DNA from: Chara braunii
Lineage: Eukaryota > Streptophyta > Charophyceae > Charales > Characeae
NCBI GenBank assembly: GCA_003427395.1
Contig: BFEA01000299.1
Coordinates: forward strand, 748,354-772,794
DNA: 24,441 nucleotides
Reading direction: 5' to 3'
Below, in pieces: positions 15,263-24,086 of the stretch; positions within the stretch are counted from its first letter, which is position 1; the number at the start of each line of letters is the position of its first letter. The notes beneath the pieces were generated by a model. It ran no database searches. It was not told the DNA's origin and was given only the letters and a program-made list of their open reading frames with translations. The translations under genes were made by a program, and so were the position numbers.

Positions 15263-16788
15263 CGATGTGCAGCGAAGTCGTGAAGCTGTTGTTGCAAGGA
15301 GCGTAGTTGCGAATCAATTGTGTGTGTTTGCGACAGTGTGTGTGTCCCGTTTGAGGAGGTCTCTTGCTCAAGCTGGTGATATTGCTGATGTATGTCCATC
15401 TCCTGTTGGTTTCTGCGGATTGCCAGAACTTTAGAGTATTCTTTGCATTTTTTTCCTAAGTAAAACAGGTCGTTATTAAACCACTCTGATTCCTGCTGAA
15501 AGTGTTGTTTTTGGCTCTGCCAGAAGGCCCAGCAGTCTATAATGTAGGTTTGGAAGGATTTATGCTGCAATATAGATGTGTTAAGTTTGTAGAAACCAGG
15601 GCCTTGATAAGGTTTCTTATGGAAGGACATAATTATCGTACACATCTTGTGATCAAGTCCTGGGTGCGGACTCGCGGGGAGGATCCCTGCGAGGAGCAGC
15701 GAGCCCCCCATGTCCTCCGGAATTAGAATCAAGTCTATTCTGGATTTGGACTGACTTTCGGTCCCAACTTTCCGCAGGCAAGAGTAATATCTAGTGTCAG
15801 GATTGAGCCTGCGGAAGGAGTCGAACACATTTAGCGACAGACATAGCTCCCTGATCATTCGCTCGTCCTCCTCCACGTATGTTGGTGCGGGGGAGGGCAC
15901 TTTCCATCTGTCCATCCACCTGTCCGGGGCTGCATTGCAGTCCCCGGCCACAATGACCGGGACACCGTCAGGGATTTGTGCCTTCAAATTTTCAAAGAAT
16001 CTCCTCCTCTCTCCTACCGTATTGGGGGCATATACGCACAGGATACAAAGCATTTCCAGTTCCAGTGTTACTAGAACCGATGCCCATCTGCCCTCTTGCT
16101 GGTCTACCACCCAGTAAACCGGATCCGCACGGGATTCCGGAGGGAACCAAATGGCCACCCCGGCGCTACCAGGTTTCGGTGCATGTGCTCTGAATGCAGT
16201 GTGTGGCCACAGTGTCTTATGAATACGGTTGTGCTCCGGGGTGTCCATGAGGTGTGTCTCTTGGATGCATACTATATCCGGCCATCTCCTGCCTCCCAAC
16301 CCTTTCATCAGATCCCATATTGCATTTTGTTTGTCTGGTGGTAATCCATCTAGGGGGATGTTCAGGTTCCCGGTTCGCGGCCCATCCTGTCCTCGATGAA
16401 TTGTGAGTGCCTGTCCTTTTGACGGGTTTTTGAGTTTGTCCGCCCACGTGGTTTGCCCCGGAAGTCTCGCCTGATCCTTGAGTGGTGGAGGGGGGGGAGT
16501 TGACGAGGTCGGAGGTTTGTCTGCCCAAGAGGGGTCCACCAGGTGGTGTTTTTCCTGCTCCTTAGGCGGCGGGAGGGCCTCTGCCTGATGAGGTTGTTTG
16601 GTTCGCGCCTCCGCTTTCTTCTCCTCCTCCGTGAGGACACCTTTGTCTTCATTGTACACAGTGCGGGTCTGGTGGGACCATCTCTTTTGGCGGAGGTGCT
16701 GGTCAGCCAGGTGTCTCATCGCCCCGCTGTAAAAGAGCATCGAGTCCAAGCGTTTATGTGCACGCTGCTCCCTGTTTAACATTCGCAT
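14460..16788 (-). mobile_element. Non-LTR retrotransposon (LINE), truncated
   Basis: It reads from right to left: a proline- and lysine-rich leader, an AP-type endonuclease, a linker and the first part of reverse transcriptase. RT breaks off just after its first catalytic Asp, so the YADD-box region, the C-terminus and the 3' UTR with tail are all missing. LINE copies are normally cut at the 5' side, so loss of the 3' side points to a later deletion or insertion. The frame changes between endonuclease and RT (about 15200-15260), and a TGA lies at 14858. No separate ORF1 is visible. Two tandem 600-bp units stand just upstream in its own sense. Confidence 0.85.
15154..16788 (-). pseudogene. LINE ORF2 N-terminus with AP-type endonuclease
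   Basis: The 544-residue frame starts at ATG 16788. The endonuclease nicks target DNA to prime reverse transcription. Residues 1-130 are charged and proline-rich (TPPPPPLKDQ). The fold then shows the expected series: NLNIP (Asn143), DIVCIQETHL (Glu177), GSAGVAIWF, LCVYAPN, VIVAGDCNAAPD (Asp283, Asn285), SRIDLILIP (Asp352) and PGLDHKMC (Asp379, His380). All catalytic positions look intact, with Leu before the final Asp-His where Ser is commoner. After residue 500 the frame drifts into text unlike LINE proteins (SSSVWPERAPDGLL), because the true frame shifts near 15200-15260. The start is uncertain as no ORF1 or upstream stop context was defined. Confidence 0.85.
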
Positions 16789-16883
16789 GCTGGCAGATTT
16801 CTCGTGACTCTTTTTATGTTCCCTTTTGTGTTTTTTTTTTGGATCCGATTTTTGTTTATTTTTATTTATTCTTATTTCGTCAT
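16789..16883. other. T-rich spacer between LINE start and tandem units
   Basis: T-rich on plus, A-rich in the LINE sense. No feature beyond its composition. Confidence 0.4.
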
Positions 16884-18085
16884 CGTTCCTACTTTATTTC
16901 GACGTCGTTTCTTCTACGTCCCAGGCGCCCTGGCAGTGCTCTTCCACAAACCTGGCTCTATCACGGCTGCCCCTGCCCTCCGATCCCTTCCCTCCGTGGA
17001 TTGCCGGTTGTGACCTCCAATCTTTCCGTTCCCAATCTTTCGTGGCTCGTCTTGTCTCCGAATCTCTCCGTTCCCAATCTTTCTTTTACACTGATTGCTC
17101 ATCTTGCCCCCCGACCTCTCCCACAGTACCTAGTTCACCGTTCCAAGTCCCGATCGGCAATCACCCTTCCATCATCTTCCCCACCTTTCGCGCTTCTTCC
17201 CGAGTTTGCACTAATGGCGCTCTCGTCCCCCGATCTCTCCCACCCCATCTGTTAAGTCTACCACTATTGCATCTCTCCCCCAACCCCAGTGTCCTCATCA
17301 CCCGCCAGGTGTTTTTAACTACTCATTCTCCTCCCGACCGGTCTTCATGTAGCGAGTCTCACCTCCCCCTGCCTAACATCGTTCGGTTCGTAACTACCTA
17401 CCTGTTTCACCCGTTTTCTTTGGAGGGCACAGCTCGTGATCCGCGCCACTGTTTCGCGTTGTGTGCAAGTTCAGTCTCCGCGGCCGTCTTGCGTTCCTAC
17501 TTTGTTTCGACGTCGTTTTTTCTTCGTCCCAGGCGCCCTGGCAGTGCTCTTCCACACCCCTGGCTCTATCACGGCTGCCCCTGCCCTCCAATCCCTTTCC
17601 TCCGTGGATAGTCGGTCTTAACCCCCAATCTTTCCATTCCCAATGTTTCGTTGCTCGTCTTGTCTCCAAATCTCTCCGTGCCCAATCTCTTTTTTACACT
17701 GATTGCGCGTCTTGCCCCCCGACCTTCTCCGTTCCAAGTCCCGATCGGCAATCACCCTTCCCTCATCATCCCCACCTTTCGCACTTCGTCCAGGGTTTGC
17801 GCTAATTGCGCTCTCGTCCCCCGATCTTTCCCACCCCACCTGTTAAGTCCTTCGCTAGTGCATCTCTCCCCCAACCCCGGTGTCCTCGTCACCCGCCAGG
17901 TGTTTTGAACTACTCGTTCTCCTCCCGGTCGATCTTCATGTAACGAGTCTCACCTCCCCCTGCCTAACATCATGCGATTTCGTAACTACTTACCTGTTTT
18001 ACCCGTTTTCTTGTAGGGCACAGCTCGTGATCCGCGTCACTGTTTCGCGTTGTTTGCAATTTTAGTCTCCGCGGCCGTCTTGATG
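16884..18085 (-). repeat. Two tandem units of about 600 bp, possible LINE 5' UTR monomers
   Basis: Unit 1 is 16884-17491 (608 bp) and unit 2 is 17492 to about 18085. Shared blocks include CGTTCCTACTTT, CCAGGCGCCCTGGCAGTGCT, CCCGATCGGCAATCACCCTT and GCGGCCGTCTTG. The units differ by many substitutions and small indels. In each there is an internal echo (CAATCTTTCCGTTCCC twice). The plus strand is pyrimidine-rich and has long open frames on both strands that lack protein-like text. In the LINE sense these units lie directly upstream of ORF2, as promoter monomers do in some mammalian L1s. That role is inference; they may be an independent duplication. Confidence 0.6.
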
Positions 18086-18434
18086 TTCCAGTCCTTTGTT
18101 GTCCCTAAATCGGTCGCTGTGTCCACTCTGCCACACTGTGTCTTGGTTGACCATCTTCCTTCGTCCCATGTCGCCGTAGGTAGGTATTCCTCCATGCCAA
18201 GTCCGTTGGCGAATCCTTCGCGACCGTGCGTAAAACTTGTCCCCTCCAGGGTCCACGCACCACCGATTCGCCTGTCCCGATCCCGACCACCTTCCGTCAT
18301 GCCCGGCGTCGCCAACCAGCCATGGCGGCTGCTTGCGTTGCCAGCTTCGGCGCGGTCTCACCTGGTTGCGTCGTCGCCCCGCAATTGCGTCCCGCGACAG
18401 TTCGGCGCTACCGGCGCAAAGTTTTCCCACCCGA
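18086..18434. other. GC-rich non-coding stretch
   Basis: No gene recognised. It begins with the partial third occurrence of the tandem-unit start (TGTTCC, 18084) and then becomes unique. Frames on both strands are open but low in information. It ends where chromovirus integrase similarity begins (ATTTTGTTGG near 18443). Confidence 0.4.
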
Positions 18435-19792
18435 CAATCGAAATTTTGTTGGCCTACAATAATGAATGATGCAAAACGGTATGTGGAAACTTGTCAGGTT
18501 TGTCAACGCGACAGGCCTAGGACACAAGCACCACTTGGGCTGATCAAGCCCCTGCCTATCCCCGCTGGACCCGGTCAGAGTGTGTCCATGGACTGCATGG
18601 ATACTCTTGTGAACAACAAGAGCGGGAAGAGACACATCTTCGTCATTGTAGATAGATTTACCAAGTATGCCATACTCATCGCTATGCCAGAAACCGCTAA
18701 AACTCACTATGTCATCAAGTTGTCTATGGAAAATTGGGTACGCGATTTTGGTCTCCCTACGTTTATTGTAAGCAATAGGGATGTGAGATTCACCAGTGAA
18801 CTGTGGCAATCAACAACCCAACAGATGGGCACCCGACTGCAAATGACATAGGGAATCACCCTGAGTCAAACGGCCAGGCAAAACAAATGAACCGAGTACT
18901 GCAACACCTGCTTCAGCATTACATCAAGCCAAGTCAGGATGACTGGGACGAGAAATTACCTCTCATCAACAGCCTATACAACAACGCTGTCCACAACACT
19001 ACTACCTTCTTCCCCCGAATACAACGTACGGTCATTATAGCTGTATCTAGACTGAAAGATGCCTCAAGTACAACTATAATGACTGTACGTTGTATTCGGG
19101 GGAAGACGGTAGTACGACTCCCAACCAACTACATCTTGGTTTAAGCCCAGAACTGCACTGGACTTTCTGCTACCTGAGAAGCAGCCGATTGCAACACCCA
19201 ACAACATAGAGTTTGCTGTCAAGTATGAAAAGATGCTACATCAGGCCGTTGAACATATTAGGAAGTCTCAGGATGCTATGACTGCATTTGAGAACAAACA
19301 TAGATGACCTTTTAATTTTCAGGTAGGGGACAGTCTGGGTTGAGTCGTCTGAATTGGGTCAACAGTTGGGAATTCACAAAAGTTAATGCCTCATTATTTC
19401 GGTCCCTGGAAGGTCCTACACATAGTTGGGGATCAGATAGATGGACCTTCCTATGTGATTCGCACCTACGCACACACCCAGTCTTTCACGCCTCAAAGCT
19501 GGCACCTTTTGTAGAGAGTGCACAGTTTCCCTCCGGACGATCAATGCTGCCCCCAACCATGGATGGCGAAGTCGACATCGACGAAATTGTGGAACATCGG
19601 GTGATGCCAGTGCCTAAACATCCCGGTAGAGGCCAACCTCCAAAGCCAAGGATGCAGTACCGTGTCAGATTCAGACACCATACTGATCCCAGTGGAGATC
19701 GGTGGTTTACCATAGAAGAACTCCAGCAAACAGCTCCCCAAGTGATTGCAGGCTATGAAAGACGACTCAAGGGAAAAATGCCTGCAGATTGA
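18435..19792 (+). pseudogene. Integrase and chromodomain, copy 3
   Basis: It starts near the CxxC part (NDAKRYVETCQVCQRDRPRT). The core holds Asp in VSMDCMDTL. The middle Asp is changed (IVSNRDVRF where SDRD is expected) and the catalytic Glu is changed to Lys (ESNGQAKQMNR), so two of three acidic residues are gone. TAG 18849-18851 and several frameshifts add to this. The MITE at 19002-19112 sits after NSLYNNAVHNT; without it and one TA the frame reads on as TTPNQLHLG. Further text includes MPHYFGPW-like and HPVFHASKLAPF. The chromodomain is readable as DIDEIVEHRVMPVPKHPGRG, then QYRVRFRHHTDPSGDRWFTI, ending at TGA 19790-19792. Confidence 0.85.
19002..19112. mobile_element. 111-bp MITE with 44-bp inverted repeats and TA duplication
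   Basis: The left end (19002-19045) and the reversed right end (19069-19112) match over 44 bases with three differences. Both start CTACC, then TCTTCCCCCGAATACAACG is shared. TA flanks both sides (19000-19001 and 19113-19114). Taking out the element plus one TA restores the integrase frame across the site, which fixes the borders. TA target duplication and terminal repeats fit a Tc1/mariner (Stowaway-type) non-autonomous element. It carries no gene. The loop between the arms is only 23 bases, so it is nearly a perfect fold-back. Confidence 0.9.
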
Positions 19793-19818
19793 AGGACTCC
19801 TCAGGGGACTATCGAAGT

Positions 19819-20290
19819 AAAGGAGAAGGGAATGCGAGGATGTACCTCCTTGGCAGGCCTAAGGGGCCCCTTATGCAAGTGTGCCCACCCTAAGTGAAGT
19901 CAGGCCTAACACAAGAGGCCGAATGCTGTCAATTTCGTATTTGGGGTTCAGGCAGTTGTGTAGCGTCAGTTGGTTGACGGAACCCAGGTCCCGAGCAGCA
20001 AATACTTTCCACGGTCTTTTAGGCCTTTTCTGAAAAGCAGGCCCTGGGCCACATTCGCAACAATATACACAGACAGTTGTGTTACATGCCCAGTTGGGCA
20101 ATTTATGTAAAGCCAAGGATCCACAATGTGATAAAAAGGACTGAATGGACAATGCGATGTTAGTGGAATCTCAACAAGCAGTGTACATCCTGATACATAC
20201 AAAATGGCACTTTGTAACGCAGTGGAAGACTTAGATATAAGCCCTGACCTGACCGGGACTGACCTCTCTCACGTAGTACAAGACAGTGCA
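19819..20290 (+). repeat. Polypurine tract and LTR of copy 3
   Basis: AAAGGAGAAGGGAA (19819-19832) precedes TGCGAGGAT (19833), matching the start of the copy-2 LTR (TGTGAGGAT). Shared blocks follow: CCCTAAGTGAAG, CAGTTGGTTG, GGCCCTGGGC. A TATAA-like site (GATATAAGCC, near 20234) fits an LTR promoter. The right end is set tentatively at TGCA (20290), just before a gag-like start, and no primer binding site was recognised. After about 20060 it no longer matches the copy-2 LTR, so one of them has been rebuilt. Confidence 0.6.
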
Positions 20291-20309
20291 GCGGAATGCT
20301 AGAATACCA

Positions 20310-20570
20310 ATGACTAGCACACAGACTAAACATACATCATCCTCATCACAAGGTGTGAAGGGGCCTGGCGCTACACACAGGAAGAATGCGCAAGGACCAG
20401 ACCATACACAGACGAAGAGGAGGGGATCAGACGAAGAAGAGGGGGAAGATGGGAATGTCGTCAACACCAGTCTTCGGTACAAGTCCCAGATAATCCCTCG
20501 TCAAATGTCTGAAGCCCAATGTCGAGTCTGGACCAAATGTCACCAATCCCGCTCTCTCGTAGTCTGCTGA
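20310..20570 (+). pseudogene. Possible Gag N-terminus after the copy-3 LTR
   Basis: From ATG 20310 the frame gives MTSTQTKHTSSSSQGVKGPG, an acidic block (KRRGSDEEEGEDGNVV), then KSQIIPRQMSEAQCRVWTKC and a stop soon after. Position behind an LTR with a TATA box and the polar, charged content suit a Gag start. It has no recognisable domain, so the identification is contextual only. It breaks off into a non-coding hairpin-rich locus at about 20571. Confidence 0.35.
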
Positions 20571-20937
20571 TGCAGTGAAGTCAGGTAGCGAGAGGGTGAG
20601 AGGGCGATGGTGGACTGAGAAGAGGAAGAAGAAGAACTCTCTCTCTCTCTCTCTCTCCTGTGCCAGGCACTAACCTGTGAAGACGGCGCCGTGCTGCAGG
20701 TACCTCGAAGACGAAGCTGGACCTATGGCGCTGCAGGTAAGTCTCCCTGGCCTCCGCCCAATCTCTGTCTCTCTCTCCAGTACTACTCTAGCTCCTACTA
20801 GCGCCCAGCACTGAAGACTACCGCTAACGCTACTATTACTACTGCAGCGCTCCTCCAGAGTGCTGCTGCCGAATCCTGAAGACTACCTCTTGCCTCCTGA
20901 ACTGCATGTGAAGTGCCTGGGAAGTCCCTATGAACTA
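20571..20937. other. Non-coding stretch with (CT)n and intron-like segment
   Basis: It contains a (CT)n tract (about 20637-20657) followed by the palindrome GTGCCAGGCAC, and an intron-like segment at 20737-20780. No protein frame is convincing. It leads into the GGCC hairpin cluster. Confidence 0.45.
20737..20780 (+). other. 44-base intron-like segment
   Basis: GCAG is followed by GTAAGTC. After 44 bases a pyrimidine tract (TCTGTCTCTCTCTCC) ends in AG at 20779-20780. The donor and acceptor are near-consensus. Similar tight pairs occur at 8412-8450 and 8543-8587. There is no evidence of splicing. Confidence 0.3.
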
Positions 20938-21315
20938 CCTGCAGCCTGCAGGGCGGGCCAGTCTTATATAGTGCTGGCCCGTCCAGGAGGCTGCTCTTGC
21001 CAATGCCAAAATGTGCCAGACCCTGGCGTTGAAGCTCAAACAAAGGTTGTCTTGAAAACAGGCCCGGAATGGCCTGTGCTAAAACCCTGGTCTGGTGCCC
21101 AAGTTTCAGGGCAGGTCGATCTTATGAGGGCCTGAAATGGCCCTCCGTTTCAGGCTGAAAAGACTCAGGGCCTAGAGGGCCCTGTTTTAGGCTGAACGAC
21201 ACAGGGCCTGTAGGCCCTTGTTTTCAGGCTTTCAGGCTGAAACGACACAGAGCCTGTAGGCCCTTGTTTTCAGGCTTTCAGGCTGAAAACGACACGGGCC
21301 TGAAAATGGCCCGTG
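20938..21315 (+). repeat. Cluster of GGCC-type hairpins, partly tandem
   Basis: Hairpins: CCTGCAG/CTGCAGG (20938-20952), CGGGCCAG/CTGGCCCG (20954-20981, loop with TATATA), a long-range CCAGACC/GGTCTGG (21016-21095) enclosing ACAGGCC/GGCCTGT (21058-21077), GAGGGCC/GGCCCTC (21126-21145), CAGGGCC/GGCCCTG (21166-21184), AGGGCCT/AGGCCCT (21203-21218), and CACGGGCC/GGCCCGTG (21293-21315). From about 21151 a 45-bp unit recurs: each has CTGAAAAC-like left and GTTTTCAG-like right arms around a GGCC stem. The bases next to GGGCC change in step on both sides of the stem. Confidence 0.75.
20965..20970 (+). promoter_or_regulatory. TATATA inside a hairpin loop
   Basis: TATATA sits in the 12-base loop of the 8-bp hairpin 20954-20981. 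It could be a TATA box of an LTR-like promoter, but no transcript is known. Confidence 0.25.
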
Positions 21316-21999
21316 CAGCCTGTTGCAGGCACAGGATGTAGCAGTTGGGAGGCGTACCTAGAGGTCTAATCTGCACGACTGAACCGCCTGCCTTAGTTTG
21401 GGGAAATCTGACGACCTTTAGTCACTTTGTCGTTACATTTTCGTTCTTTTCTTTATTATTATTATTATTATTACTAGTATTTTCGAACTCCCAGATGCGG
21501 TTTTCTTTTTGATTACAGTCCCTTCGTGGGAAGGACCGGCAACAGTTCGAATTCGAACCCGAATAATCTGATGGCCTAGACTGTCAGGCCCTACGTTTCT
21601 CATTACTGTGATTCTAGTCGGCGGCTCGCAATCAGCGGAGAACCCCAAAATAGGGGCACCCGGGGCCGCTTTGGTAGGAGACCTATCACCCCCTCATGGA
21701 GGGTCATAAGCCCCCTCCTTGCCATCAGACACGGGTACCCATTAGTGGTAAGCCAGCGGTAAGCTTTGAAGGGAGGGACCACTGCGCCGAGCCTGCGGTC
21801 GCTTCACGTCTGAGGCGAGGCAGTAAGTGGCTGACAGCTGAAAAACGACGCTGCGACTGTTGGTGTTTTGGCTTGCACCATCCCTTCCTTTTTTATTTTA
21901 ATTTATTTTAATTTTATTAACTTATGAATTATAGATTGTTAGACTACATAACTCTGGGAATTATTTGAATCCCTCATTCAGAGAACAGGGATCGTGGGC
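21316..21999. other. Non-coding stretch
   Basis: No gene. It contains a (TTA)n tract (21452-21473), a perfect palindrome GTTCGAATTCGAAC (from about 21546) that carries a B-box-like core on both strands, short GC-rich inverted repeats near 21640-21720, and the 14-base word shared with 14073 (21618-21631). 21890-21950 is very AT-rich. Confidence 0.45.
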
Positions 22000-22008
22000 T
22001 ATAAAAAA
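22000..22008 (+). promoter_or_regulatory. TATA-box-like site
   Basis: TATAAAAAA lies 194 bases before ATG 22194. It is the best promoter candidate for the open frame downstream, with a purine-rich stretch directly behind it. Confidence 0.4.
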
Positions 22009-22193
22009 GAAGAAGGGGTTAGAGTCAAACGGTGTGCATAAGACGTGCTCTCTTCAGTCTGAGAGCTGGGACGCTGTTCGCTGCTAGCTGCTTCTATAGC
22101 GCCCTGCAGGTCCTGTGAGCATTCTAGTAGGTGACGTGCTATTCCGGGCGGGTAGATTAGTGCTGCGTAGGGCCTACTGTGCTAAGCCTGGCT

Positions 22194-22727
22194 ATGGCGC
22201 GTAATGACGGCCTGCACGGCTATAGGCCAGACTGCTGGAAGTATGTTACACGCTGGTCCCCTATGTCTGGCGAAGGTCCCAGGATCACCACGATCCTGAA
22301 TTACGGCAGAGGAGACGAGGCGAAGTTAAAAGTTAACGTGGAAGGAGGGAGAAAGGAGGAAATGAGAGGGGACCATAGACTGCAGTTGGCCGTCTCTAAG
22401 GCCAAAAACCGGGCGAAATGGAGGATGAGGAGAGATGGGGTCACAGTGGAGGTCCAGGTAACCATCGTGTACCATGAGGTTGAGACCTCGACAGACACTA
22501 TACAGCGGGAACAGCAACACCTGGACTGTGACTCCGAAGCAGAAAGTGACCAGAGTGACCTCGAGGCTGAGACCCAGTCCTGGCATGGACTGGATCAGAT
22601 ACGAAGGAACCACCCGTTAGCAGGGGTGGTGGAAGACGGCCCGGAGGCCAGCTCAGGGTCGGCAGTGAGGGGGGGAGTAAGACCAGCAGAGGCCAGACCA
22701 GCAGAACGCAAGGCACGCGGAGGGTAA
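22194..22727 (+). CDS. Unrecognised protein, 177 residues
   Basis: It starts at the first ATG (22194) and stops at TAA 22725-22727. The protein is hydrophilic: MARNDGLHGYRPDCWKYVTR, then EGPRITTILNYGRGDEAKLK, KAKNRAKWRMRRDGVTVEVQ and an acidic stretch with spaced Asp and Glu (HLDCDSEAESDQSDLEAETQ), ending in an Ala- and Arg-rich tail (VRPAEARPAERKARGG). No family, signal peptide or membrane segment was recognised. A TATA-like site lies upstream, and there is no recognisable gene on either side. Composition resembles a retroelement Gag or leader protein, but this is a guess. The middle part has protein-like complexity; the tail may be non-coding sequence read by chance. Confidence 0.35.
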   Translation: MARNDGLHGYRPDCWKYVTRWSPMSGEGPRITTILNYGRGDEAKLKVNVEGGRKEEMRGDHRLQLAVSKAKNRAKWRMRRDGVTVEVQVTIVYHEVETSTDTIQREQQHLDCDSEAESDQSDLEAETQSWHGLDQIRRNHPLAGVVEDGPEASSGSAVRGGVRPAEARPAERKARGG

Positions 22728-23770
22728 CCCAGAGGCCAGTTCAAGCAGGCACGAGGATTGAGTCACGAGGCGGTTACGCGCGTGCACAGACTGCACGTGG
22801 CACGGCCCAGGAGAGCAGTGTGGGAGAGTCAACAAAAGTTCCTTTTTTTTTAGGCGCACGAGCGGGACAAGAGAGAGCCCAGTGCTGCTGACGCCAACTA
22901 CTGCCTCCGGGTCTGTGGGATACTCATCTACTAGATGACTATGGGTTCGAGCCATGTCGCGGGGAACTGAGTCAGGGCGCGAAGAGAGGGACGATTCGTG
23001 CAAAGAGAGGGCAAACCAGTAGCGCAGAGAGGAGAGGGTGTGTACGTGAGAGAGGAAGAGGTCATGAGAAAGGCGGGTCAGTTGCGTACGCATGGTTGGT
23101 GTCAAGAACGGGAGAAGTGATTGCGGGTAAGAGAGTGAGAGTGAAGTCAGCGTGAGGGAAGTGATGACACCCTCTATCCCTTTCGCGAGTGACGACACTG
23201 CATATCGTTTAACGTACTGATGCAACAGTGCAATTGAGGGTATAACACAAAGGGTCGTAACACAGGTTGCGAGAGGGACGCGCTTTCACGGCTGGAAGGA
23301 GAGGACGAGGGAAGATTACATGGTGCTTCTTGGTGCGTTCATGAAAGAAGGGGGCGCTCGTGTAAAGTATCCAAGAAAACACAAGTTCTGGCTTGCAGCT
23401 ACCTCACCTGATCAGAGTGTTGGTAAAAGTTCAAGCTGCGTGAAGCTGAACGGGTTTCCGTGGGTGACGAGACAGGAGTTGACGAGGACCGAGTTTGCAC
23501 ACCATGGATGATAAAAACCGAATGGTAGCTAGGATGGTACCCGTCGCTCTTGTAACTCTATTGCGGTGATTCGACTACAGAAAAGCGATTGAGCATTTGG
23601 TGACGAAAAGGTGGGGGGGGGGGCACTACTTTGGGCTGACACGCGCGAACTGTTTAACTCGTGAGAAAACGAGAACTCCACGTGTGCTGATTGTCAAGCT
23701 ATCCTTCCTCTCTTGCTAGAAAGCAGACTCTGGCGTTAGAAGCGAGTTATTATCAAATGGTCAGTGAGGC
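22728..23770. other. No gene supported
   Basis: Purine-rich on plus. The reverse strand has a 190-residue open frame (22653-23225) of Ser/Leu/Pro-rich text that reads like the complement of a GA-rich tract. A small plus frame at 23320-23511 has no recognisable domain. GGGTTCGAGCC near 22945 fits a B-box core, but no tRNA fold forms around it. A G10 run lies near 23612. Confidence 0.4.
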
Positions 23771-23989
23771 GTGTTTGAGCTCGTACGCACTCCGAAGTAT
23801 CATCCGTGCATGTCGGCTCATTGCTCTTTCCCCACTAAGTGCCAACATTGTATGAGAACTATCTGCGTCTCAAAGGATTGCCGGCCAGCTGTGATGCATA
23901 CGTGTCGGGTGATCGGCGGGAATGGCAATTGTGATTGGACAGAGACTCCAATCCAAGCGTTACTCAACTTGGATACTAACGGTAACTGA
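23771..23989 (+). CDS. Short Cys/His-rich open frame
   Basis: The frame is open from after TGA 23765 to TGA 23987-23989. There is no ATG before residue 14, so it may be an exon or a fragment. The text HPCMSAHCSFPTKCQHCMRT, ICVSKDCRPAVMHTC gives C-x4-C-x5-C-x2-C-x4-C-x4-C-x5-H-x-C, a spacing that could bind two zinc ions. It loosely resembles AN1 fingers or the Cys-rich tail of piggyBac-type transposases but matches neither exactly. No DDE core was found upstream. It lies 100 bases left of the inverted LTR. Confidence 0.3.
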   Translation: MFELVRTPKYHPCMSAHCSFPTKCQHCMRTICVSKDCRPAVMHTCRVIGGNGNCDWTETPIQALLNLDTNGN

Positions 23990-24086
23990 ACGCTTGCATG
24001 AGTACAGAGGGAGTGAAGCTAAGTAACAGTTAAGTGTGTCTGAGTGTCAGGGTTGTTTGACTTCATTGAACCTGAGCGGATCGCTG

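Larger units (their letters stand above)
18435..20290 (+). mobile_element. Ty3/gypsy chromovirus copy 3 (integrase to LTR)
   Basis: It begins inside the integrase zinc domain and continues through the core, GPY/F-like region, chromodomain, polypurine run and LTR. It belongs to the same family as copies 1 and 2 but is a separate, more diverged copy. A MITE interrupts it at 19002-19112. Everything 5' of integrase is missing, and the left border abuts the GC-rich stretch next to the LINE units. Confidence 0.85.

Noticed and set aside
16826-17611. 261-codon open frame on plus over the tandem units
   Set aside because: Ser/Leu/Pro-rich text from a pyrimidine-rich repeat, open on several frames of both strands.
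22925-22965. tRNA gene suggested by GGGTTCGAGCC
   Set aside because: The T-stem is imperfect and the acceptor and D arms cannot be formed.
22653-23225. 190-codon frame on minus
   Set aside because: Low-complexity Ser/Leu text from the complement of GA-rich DNA; no domain.
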